This document shows, piece by piece, positions 47,001 to 55,300 of a stretch of 64,000 bases of DNA (position 1 is the first letter of the stretch; the number at the start of each line of letters is the position of its first letter). A program made the translations under genes and the position numbers. The notes under the pieces are model-generated. The model was not told the origin of the DNA, did not search any database, and saw nothing but the letters and a program-made list of their open reading frames with translations. Source of the stretch: Arenicola marina (Eukaryota; Annelida; Polychaeta; Arenicolidae); assembly GCA_964019135.1 (NCBI GenBank), contig OZ025248.1:51019670-51083669 (forward strand), in the 5' to 3' direction.

Positions 47001-49523
47001 GACAGTCAATAAGTGGAATGTATAGAACGCATGCAATGTTCGGACAGAAATATACAGATAATCTCACGTGCATTGGTAATTTTCAAGTGAAACACCAAAT
47101 TCTAGCTTCAATAGACACAGTGTTATCCTACACAGACCATGACTTACCTTGACGAGCTTTCAGTGGGAAACTTGATACTTTTGCAGGACAACATTCGCCT
47201 ATCGTAGAGCCTCACGTAAGGGTCATTAGCACCAACGGCAAGCAGCTCGGGCCGCAGGGGGTTCACGGCCAGGCACTTGGCCTCCGTGAGCGGACCCATG
47301 TGAGCGTTAAGGTTGATCAGGACGTTCTGGGGATTACTACCCGAGGCACTCTTGGGATCTCTGAGATCAAATTGCCTGTAATGCAGAAATATGTACAACG
47401 TCATTCGACATCAATACTATTAAACGATAGGAGCGGCTCGAAGGTCAGAGCCTGCCATGCCCGACTACTTATAGTAGTAAACATGTCTAAATCTTCCAAC
47501 TATTGGTCCCCGTTATTTTTTCCTCGTTACATAGGTCAGACGGAAAAATTACGCTACAAAGTTTAATTATTTCATTCCAGAATATCTCTCTAGCAGACTA
47601 ATACCTGTCGCATGAGTAGAAACATTGGATTTTAAGAGTAAAAAATTCACATGTTTAGTTTGTTTCTTTACAAAAGACGCAGTTAAGTCAAAGCGCGCAG
47701 TTGCATTCTCATCTAAACCTCGTGTTTTCCATTTGCCAGTATATATGAACATGCAGGAAAACAACCGAAGACGTTATTAAACTAATTTTACTTCACCTCA
47801 ACAAATCTGTACAAGCAGTCCGAACAACTGCGGTTTGTTTACGTCCATCGCGAGGCCGACCTTGAGATATGCATACCTGCCAGGCGCATTTCATTTATTT
47901 TGCAATGTATCTATGCCATTCTTCCAAAACGGTTTCAGAAAACGAGATTGAGTCTGTCAATGAGTATATCTTACATAATGGTGCCATCCTCCGCGGCGCT
48001 CCAGAACATGAAGGGTACATTGCTGGCCGTCGCGATCCGCTTCACCCGACCAACATGGCAGCTGAAGACCTGCGTGGTTTCCTGTGTGGTGAGCTCATGA
48101 ACACGTATCTTGCTGTCAGCGGCCCCACTGACGATAATCCCGTCATTTGAACTTGGCAAAAACTGAAAAATAGAAAGAAGTGTATTCTTCAATGAAGCTG
48201 AAGAAAGCAATGACCATATATAGTCTGTAAAAAAATGAACTACAAGTTGTTGTTTCCAAGATACCATGCTAACAATAACATCATGGAAAATTACCTTTGA
48301 TATACCTCCTCGTATTAGATATCACAACACGACAAGTAAGAGGAGCATTCGGATATTTAAAGTCTCACAGCAAAACGCATAATCAAATTGTTAACTCACT
48401 TTCACAGTGAAAATGTTCCCAGTATGACCAGTTCGGACAGTGGTGACCGCTTTGTGGGCAAAGGGATCCCAGATGATAACTTGCACATCATCTGAACCGC
48501 TAGCCAGCAACCTTCAGAGAGAAAATAAACATTCTAAAAAAACTAGTTACTATACATAAAATGTCATTTTGTCCTTTACGCCACAGTTGCTTCAGGTTAA
48601 AGTTATATCCAGAAGGTATTGTTCCAATAGGTATTGATTACGATAAATTAAAGAGTGGTCTACATATATGTGTGGTGAATGCAGACATAATGTTGAGACT
48701 CAACCCGAGTATGTCGCACCATTTCCCAAATATAACACACATGACTTACGTTCCCTTCTCATTCCACTCAAGGCAATTGACACAGCCAGCATGTCCCTAG
48801 GGAAAGTAACACTCGTTTACTTTTGTATCATCGGTTCAACATATCATCACAGCCAAGATACAAGTAATTATTCATTTAATATACAGTTGTACAGTTGTGA
48901 CCTAAAAACAATCAATTAACCCCAAATTCTGCTTCTTTTAGCCCACTTCTATGTATACATGACTGACCTGAACAATTTACAAACTGACCTCAAGTTCCAC
49001 CTCTAAACCTATTCTACGTATAAAGTCAGGTGTGACTTGAAGAGTTCTTTGGAAGTGCACTCCTCCCTTATTCTGAAATGAAAGAAAAATCAAATACATG
49101 TAGTTAAAGATCTAGGTGATGGTGGGGTACCGGTATATGCCGGTATATACCGGTATATGCTTTATATGTCTGACAATGGTATATATAAAACTATTTTTAT
49201 CAACCATATTGCTTTTAATTGCCAAAATGAAATAAATATTTAATAAATCAAGAGAACATGATGACTATTACTTGATTTATTTAACTTCTAGCTGCAGCAA
49301 GATTATGGAGAATGTAGTTATTAATTAGTGGCAGCACCACAAGAAACAAAACACAACAGAGACTTGGCCAAATATTTTAGAACCATAATTCAAGAATTGT
49401 AAGTTCCTTTCTAACAGGGGAATCCAACAGACCACCTTCTGACAACCCGAAGGAATAACTTACGCTGATCTGCCTGTTGAAGACACGGTTACATAGGTTC
49501 CTGTCTCTCTGGAAGGATGACAT
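29075..49523 (-). CDS. WDTC1: WD and tetratricopeptide repeats protein 1
   Basis: Fourteen coding exons join in phase to 716 residues (human 677): 49464-49523, 48989-49072, 48750-48796, 48400-48511, 47975-48162, 47148-47375, 46452-46543, 39053-39253, 38677-38806, 33122-33301, 32268-32509, 31076-31277, 29733-29925 and 29075-29266. Domain order matches the family. N-terminal WD repeats: GCVNCLEWNEKG, LLASGSDD, VSGAADSKIRVHEL, FWSAAEDGTI. Then HLPQKL..ELLVNLGGEQIYLF. TPRs: HGNRAAAYMKRKW, LKAHFRLAKCLFEL. C-terminal WD: YCGHCNTTTDIKEANFFG-like FCGHCNTTTDIKEANFFG, GSDDGSFFIWDK, CLLATSGIDPVVRLW. Tail: NQRRMNADPLEFML and NCRPS. The known role is adaptor for DDB1-CUL4 ubiquitin ligase, linked to fat-storage control. 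The start MSSFQRDR was chosen; an in-frame Met lies upstream at 49577. Introns carry two LINEs and a minisatellite arising at the donor of the seventh exon. Confidence 0.95.
31611..31959. mobile_element. Short TIR element in a WDTC1 intron
   Basis: A 349-bp element with about 40-bp inverted ends: GGGTCTGTAAGTGACGTCAC on the left and its inverse on the right, then GACAGCGCGCGCTCACC. TA on both sides (31609-31610 and 31960-31961) fits a TA target duplication. It is non-coding. The left end contains the palindrome GTGACGTCAC. Confidence 0.75.
32115..32265. repeat. 48-bp tandem repeat, three copies, next to a splice donor
   Basis: Three nearly identical 48-bp units (one T/C difference) built on GAGCGACAGACTTGTTTGGG lie in the WDTC1 intron immediately after the donor of exon 32268-32509. 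On the minus strand the exon frame runs open through all three (repeat SKRHRCRAPNKSVAPR), but splicing at CATG|GTAAGG excludes them. Confidence 0.85.
33873..37181 (-). CDS. LINE ORF2: endonuclease-reverse transcriptase, 1102 aa
   Basis: A single uninterrupted frame. The N-terminal 36 residues end in [10 protein letters not shown], a 2A-like motif. An apurinic-type endonuclease follows at about residues 45-270 ([42 protein letters not shown]). The reverse transcriptase spans about 480-780: [88 protein letters not shown] and catalytic [8 protein letters not shown]. A C-terminal domain has [14 protein letters not shown] and a Cys/His cluster ([18 protein letters not shown]). The make-up fits the CR1/L2-like part of the Jockey superfamily; the exact clade is not fixed. 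All catalytic motifs seen are intact. Confidence 0.93.
   Translation of the reverse strand: [1102 protein letters not shown]
37746..38536 (-). pseudogene. LINE ORF1-like protein with an IMPACT/UPF0029-like C-terminus
   Basis: The frame from 38536 (MKHNVLLHNIPES..) shifts by one near 38455 into a 230-residue frame beginning LGRPRPIVVRFATQKGAN. That RPRPIVVRF region followed by an EKRR stretch and an INGQL end is typical of LINE ORF1 RNA-binding proteins. From about residue 125 the protein changes character: DVRAAYRALMLDPARQEAAH, then AFRFKD, then GWQDDGAHGAGRHLRYLM and VAIFLT.. LGQSGFKLIE. This follows human IMPACT C-terminal order (ATHNIYAYRI; EDDGETAAGGRLLHLME; VMVVVSRW; LGPDRFKHIN). The RWYGG part is replaced by TISTNSA. 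The role in the element is unknown. Confidence 0.7.
39487..43750. repeat. 30-bp minisatellite, about 142 copies, in a WDTC1 intron
   Basis: The plus-strand unit is TACTGGACCCACTACCGACC then TGCTACAAAG, with variants ACTAAG, ACGAAG and ACAATG. One 29-bp unit (near 42668) shifts the register. Larger blocks repeat inside the array (for example about 41030-41280 against 41840-42090), so it grew by block duplication. Read on the minus strand, the gene's strand, each unit contains TAGCAG|GTCGGT, the splice donor of the WDTC1 exon at 46452-46543. Open frames through the array are a by-product of the 30-bp period. Confidence 0.97.
43751..46245 (-). mobile_element. 5'-truncated LINE inserted in the minisatellite
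   Basis: Minisatellite units stop at 43750 and resume at 46246. Between them lies a minus-strand LINE lacking the endonuclease. It starts in the linker (46229-45492: SCGHDDISVKLLKAIN) and continues as RT (NNYRPISILPAFSKIFEKVI, NINIYLDLSKAFDTINHDILL-like IYLDLSKAFDTINHDILLHK, GVPQGSILGPLLFIIYINDI, catalytic IIYADDTTLL) to a stop near 44105. One frameshift lies around 45500. The 3' untranslated end is A-rich and closes with a CCAT-type repeat at 43751. 5' truncation with a simple-repeat 3' end is the normal outcome of target-primed reverse transcription. Confidence 0.93.
46246..46471. repeat. Exon-proximal part of the 30-bp minisatellite
   Basis: About 7.5 units continue the array on the exon side of the inserted LINE. 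The last 20 bases (46452-46471) are also the 3' end of a WDTC1 coding exon (VQYFVAG), so the array overlaps coding sequence and begins at the true donor. Confidence 0.95.
46446..46455 (-). promoter_or_regulatory. Authentic 5' splice site reiterated in the array
   Basis: Minus-strand GCAG|GTCGGT. The coding side matches human WDTC1 (SLPAGCVQYFVAG here, PLPDGAAQYYVAG in human) and joins in phase to HLPQKL of exon 39053-39253. The same ten bases recur in nearly every unit downstream. Confidence 0.85.
46681..46990 (-). mobile_element. LINE or SINE 3' tail
   Basis: On the minus strand the sequence ends in TTTTGGCAATAAACTG followed by an ATT repeat (plus-strand AAT repeat at 46681-46704), the usual form of a non-LTR 3' end. 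A run of about 25 A on the plus strand lies at 46965-46988. No coding sequence is present. Confidence 0.55.
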
Positions 49524-51354
49524 GATGTATTTCCAGGGTTCCTGTAAGTTTCTAGGTTTCACTTCACAGCATATCAACCTTCTGTATGACCTGATGACAT
49601 GTGCTTGTACACATCATTTGTAGGCCAGTTTCATTCCAAATTTTCCTAAAACAGTAAAAGTTTTATCTTAAGAGGCTTATCTACTGTGTAAGAAATGATT
49701 ATATTCAGATAACATAATTTGAGATACATTCAATACAGCCACTTCATTGACATCCATTAGCTAAATATTAACTCTTTCCCTACTTTTGACCATACCATAT
49801 GGTAAATAACTCAGTACCAGCCAATAATCAAGAATATATTGAAAGATAAATTTGAACATAATCTTTAATGAGATTTCAGTTGATATGGATTCATAAATTT
49901 AAGTGTCTGCCAGTCATCAGTTAGATTAGGCCTAATATATATAATCTGGCAATACATCATTAAAATCACTCCCCTTTACTTTTGCCTATAAGACTTATCA
50001 AATCGAACCTAAACAGGTATTTGCATGTCTGTTGTTTCATGACCTGCAGAATCCCAGAACTGATTATGCCTAAACAGCCTAATTGAGGGCATCCATTTCT
50101 TATCATGAGACTTCATTCATCATACAGGCCATCTTGGCTTGCAAAACAAAAGTTGTATAATGCAGGAACCACTGTATACATGTTTCCATAGCTGCTATAT
50201 CAACAACACATCAACTTTTGTTCCTTACTTACTATAAAATTAGAATTTGAAAGCTGAAATCAAATAAGATTCTATTTAAGATTCAATAAGGAGGGGGCAG
50301 GGTAGGGTATTAGCCAGAATTAGTTTTTTGCCAGCTAAAAGTTTGGCTTGTAAAAAAAAGTGTTCATATAAAATAGTGAGCATTATGATTTTCTTCAAAA
50401 CCTCCTGACCAAAAGGCCCTTTTTATGGGCAGGTAAACAGCACCTGAGTGCTTGCCAAACTGAAAATCTGCTGGTAAAATTGAAACCGCCTACCCATCCA
50501 GCGGGCAGGTAGGTCTCTGGGTAATACCCTGGGGCCGGAGCAGAAGGGGCAGGGGTTTGTGTTAGTACTGTCAATGTTTGAGGGGGTGGAGGATGCCTAG
50601 GTAGCAGCGCCCAAATTGAGATAGCTGGTTATATATTTATTAATCAGCTTTAAAATCATCAATGACACCATGCAGTTTAAGACAAAAGTTCATCTTTTAT
50701 TCTATTGACACATATATACATAACACAGTAGTTGATAGGGCAATGAGAGAGGGGGTCACAATGTGCATACTACTTCCTATCAATATACTCCACCCCCCCC
50801 CCCTCCCCCTTAACATGCTCAATTCTGGTACTCAAATGGTGGTCAAAGAGTACTAACATTTAAAGTAAGCATACACCATCCAAATCATAGCAAATGGCTA
50901 CAGTCTAGCTGAACCATATTTCCATCATACAATTCCAGTAACATGAATGGGTTACTGCAAATTAAATTTAATGACAATATAACTTATAGGACCCTAGTGT
51001 AAGTAAAATACCCACTGAGTGAAACTGTTATGTAAACTGAGTGTTACTGTTAATTTCTCTGGCCAACCAATAATAGGCCACTGGCACTAGCTGCCAATGG
51101 CACTCACGACTATTGATTGCACATGTGAGTGTGTCAGTGACACACTGTGTCTGATTTAGCCCTGTTCATGGCTGTTAATGCGGGAAAAATCTGACAGGCC
51201 GCTATCAGCTCCTGCCCGCCTCCTTGCGAGCGGACAAGCCTGGAAGCCATAAACAGGGCTATGTCTGATTATGGTAAACCTCTGACTTGTGAGTGTGACT
51301 GCATGTGCACTAAATATGACTAACTGCAAAACAATAACAATTAAGCTTAGACTA
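49524..51354. promoter_or_regulatory. Upstream region of WDTC1 in a divergent gene pair
   Basis: WDTC1 (minus) and PAAF1 (plus) start about 2.8 kb apart. No TATA box or clear CpG-rich core was identified. A C run occurs at 50792-50810. The first non-coding exon of WDTC1 may lie here but could not be located. Confidence 0.35.
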
Positions 51355-51929
51355 AAGTCAAAGTCATAAATGCCGTAGACACACGTTTCGGCCCATATTT
51401 CCCGCGAATTTGCCTCGATCACTCTCAAAATCCCTGATGTGAGAAAGCAACACTAGACCATTTTAATGACACCAAACTTACATTTTTACTGCGATGTTAT
51501 CCTTTTTTATGACACAAAGAATATTTCTTCATGCTGACACGCCATTGGCAGAATACGCTCTGTCGCCAAAATACTAAAACACGCGTCATAAAATGATGGT
51601 TGCTAAGGCGCCGAACGTGCTTTAAACAATACATGCTCTATATTTATACCAGCCACGAGGATGCCATGGCAACTATAGAGCCTTTCATTGTCTGGGATTT
51701 AGTCTATTTGTGAAAGTGTGTCTGCTGCCAATTTGGAGTGTCAGCATGGAGAAATATTGTTTGTGTCATAAAAAAGGATAACATTGCAGTACAAACGTAA
51801 GTTTGGTATCATTAAAATGGTCTAGTATTGCTTTCTCATGTCAGTGATTTGTAGAGCGATCGCAGCACAATCGCGGAAAATATGGGCTGAAACGTGTGTC
51901 TACGACTACGGTATTTATGACTTTGACTT
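51355..51929. mobile_element. Fold-back element with ~205-bp inverted arms
   Basis: The left arm (51355 to about 51558) is the imperfect inverse of the right arm (about 51717 to 51929). Shared words are AAGTCAAAGTCATAAAT, GACACACGTTTC, ATATTTTCCGCGA-type, GACACCAAACTTAC-type and CATGCTGACAC. About 160 bases of loop separate the arms. TA lies on both sides (51353-51354 and 51930-51931). It is non-coding and sits between the WDTC1 and PAAF1 starts, about 410 bp upstream of the PAAF1 ATG. Confidence 0.85.
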
Positions 51930-52340
51930 TATTAACCAGTTAACAGGCGTGTCAGGCCTAATCAGCTGCTAATTGTTATATAGTTTTTTTCGCTTTCTTC
52001 TTCGATATGACTGCATGAAGATAAAACTAGAACATGGAACCTAACGTATCATCAATATAGGTAGTGAGAAACTGAATCCAGCAGCCCAGTTACACTAAGT
52101 TTAGCAGTTCATGCCAGAATGTATACTTGGACGATTGTCTGCATGTTTACGAAGTCTGTTAAATTTTACGACATTAATAACAACGAAGACCAATATTTAA
52201 TAGATTTGTTTTGTTATACAAACATGATCAAAAAAGCTATAAAATGTTAGTAAAAAAAGGCCATATATGAAGAAAATAATTGCAAAAATAACTATGTCAC
52301 TCATTTTTGGCAAATAAAGGACGTACCCACTTGCGACATC

Positions 52341-55300
52341 ATGGCGAACTTAGCAAGCAGGGCGCGACTGATCGTGCAGAGTGACTGGGAGAAAGCGTTA
52401 AGGTGGCAATCGCTTGCGAATAATGAAACTGTAATGTGTTCTATATTCTTGTGCAATTTCTTATTCCAAAATTCACTAATGTTAACGCTGCCGTTATCTC
52501 ATACAGGGAGGTCGAAGGCAGAGCCTGGGTGACTTTTCGGCGAGGTGGGATTTCGCCCAGCGGTAAGTCATAACGTAAACTTTAAATGGATCGCCCACCC
52601 TTGCAGTACAGGTACAGATGGTCTTCCAACTCCAATGGTATGTTTAAATGTCTACCTTTGGACCAACTTTACAACCCCCACCAAACTTGAAAAATCGCCT
52701 GCTAAAAAAGGCATGAAAATAAAAAGAGACTCTTAAAAGTTGCAAATTATGCTACTTAGAGCTTCATGTTGGCGCAAGTGCCCCCAGGCATACCTGCTTC
52801 TCTAGGAACACAACGGTAACAATGTTAAAATCCTTCGACGTTAGTAGGGAGTCGACTGTAGTATTTATTATAATGTGGACACATACAATAATAGTGCTTA
52901 CATATTCTATATACCTTGTTCTATCTTCTGACATCAAGAAAGTGTGTTAACACTAGATTGTTGCAGTCATATTTTCGCGAACAAATGTCGGAGCATGTGA
53001 TTTTTCCCTACCAACCACCGTGTGTATGCAGCGCCACCTGGCTAATCCAGCCACCATTTGAACCATTTGTAGTCTGGGGCCCAAACTTTGTAACAGTCAA
53101 TGACCTGTGAAAGAGGGCGCTGCTTTTGTCCTTAAGTTCAAAGTGAGCGACTGATAAGGCCCTCTAGTGGAGAGTCATATGCTAACGGAGAGGAGGAACC
53201 AAGTCGTATTCACAGGTACTGGCTTCCACCAAAAACAAATATGGCGCACAGCTGGTCGGGAACAGTTGTATGCTCCAACATTTCTTCGTGAAAATATAAC
53301 CGAATACCCTAGTGTCAATACACTTTATTGATGTCAGATGATAGAACAAGGTATATAGAATACGTAAACACTATGATTGTTCGAGTACACATTATAATAA
53401 AAGCAACAGTTAAATCCCTACTAACGTCCAAGGATTTTAACATTGTTACCGTTGTGCCCCTAGAGAAGCTGGCTTGCATGCCTGGGGGCACTTGGGCCAA
53501 AGCTTCATGATGTCATCAACAAAACATAGTGAGTTAGCGAGTGATGCAATGTTGTCAGAATAAAGTCAGACCCTACTTTTCCTATTATAAGATCATGGTT
53601 CATATATCTGAGTTTTTAGTTGTTCACTCTGTCTCTGCTCTTAGTGTTATGCTTATAGTACCATAATTTCTGGGGTACAAGTCGCACCGCCAATTTTTAC
53701 AAATTTTTAGACGAGCCATATATAGGTCGCACCATTGTATAAGTTATACCTTCAGTGTGAGAGTTGAAACACTTGATAGATGGTAGATCTGGCATAACAG
53801 TAGCTCTCAGAAAATTGGAGCTGCTTTATTTGCGGAAGGGTCAGGGAAAAACTATTACACTTATACCCCAGAAATTATGGTATTTAATTTACACTTTATA
53901 ATTAACCATAAGGACCTGTGTATTCATGCAACTCCATGCTTATGCAGTTGTGATAATTTAAACCCTTTAAATGCTTTCCATAAGATTTATTTCCTAACTA
54001 TTTGTTATAGGCCAGAACAGCATTCATGGAGAGTTGAAATGCATTGGACATGGGTCTGGTGATGTGACGAGAAGTGTAGCATCTGATAATTTTTCAATAG
54101 ATCAACTATCACAAGTAAGTAGTATATAAATTACCATAAACTGCCTTATTGAAGCTGGAGCTTGTTTTCTGAACTTGTGGATAATTCATCAGGTTTGACA
54201 GCAAAGTTGCAGTGTAGCTTTTTATATGTGTCTTAGCTATGTTCAAGGGACTATGGATGGAGATCTTGAGGCATCAGTGTAATTTTTTTGTATATATGAT
54301 ATCTGCACAGTTTTCTCATCATTGTCACTGGTCACTTATTTGCTCTCTATTAATTTGCAATATTATGTGATGTCAACTCCCACTCATAACATCAAGCATA
54401 TTTAATATAGACGTTGAATAATACACCATAACCATGTAATGAGTGTTAAATTTGCACTTACCAATTGGCAGTATCTGATAATTACTGTGTTAAGTAAGCT
54501 GATTTCAAGGTGCCAACCAATTTCTGTTAAATGCATGTTGCACTAAATTAATCAGAACCATGAAGTTGTAGGAAGTGAGTGTTCAAATATGTCATGTTGT
54601 TGGTGTCTTTCAGCGAAAGTTAACAGTTACTTATCAGGATGGACCAACAAGACATATCTGTACATTCCAGGCCCCTGGTGTACAGTATACTACAATTCAT
54701 AGTGAAGTAAAAAGTGTAGGTTTTTAACCAACCTTGTGCCAGTTGTTAACACATATTAAACACGTTAAAGCAGTCATTTGGGAATGTCATGCTGTACTAA
54801 GTGGTGTATTGCTTTTTTGTAAACTTGTATACACACCTGCAGTGGCATTAAAATATATTTCTTATTGTATTTAGATATTGTGAAGATGGTGAAGTTGCAC
54901 TTACATGGAATATTGTCCTAAACCTCAGATTGTCTGCATGGACGCAACAAGCGGAGGTCTCGCTTTATCATGTGATACAGACAGCAAGCTTAAAATATGG
55001 ACCACAAGCAATGGGGAAATTCGGGTAAGTTTGTTACAGTATGTTATAACAACAGAGGCCGTAACAAGCGTCACGTGATCAGACCAAGGAAACAGGTCGA
55101 ATTCCGATCGCATTAACCTGTGAGATAATTTCGTTTGATTCATTCGGATCTGTCATTACAAGATTTAGAATTCATAACCCATATACTTGTGGGTCAATTG
55201 CATTTTCGGCAACATAGCACTTGTGCTTAAGTTTATTGTTGACTTTTATATACTGACGTTAAAACAAATTATAAATATGAACTCTCGGAGAAAAAAGATA

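Noticed and set aside
52403-52532. PAAF1 first exon extended to the donor ACT|GTAATG
   Set aside because: It breaks the phase with exon 2; the AAG|GTGGCA donor keeps the conserved SDWEKALR-EVEGRAW reading.
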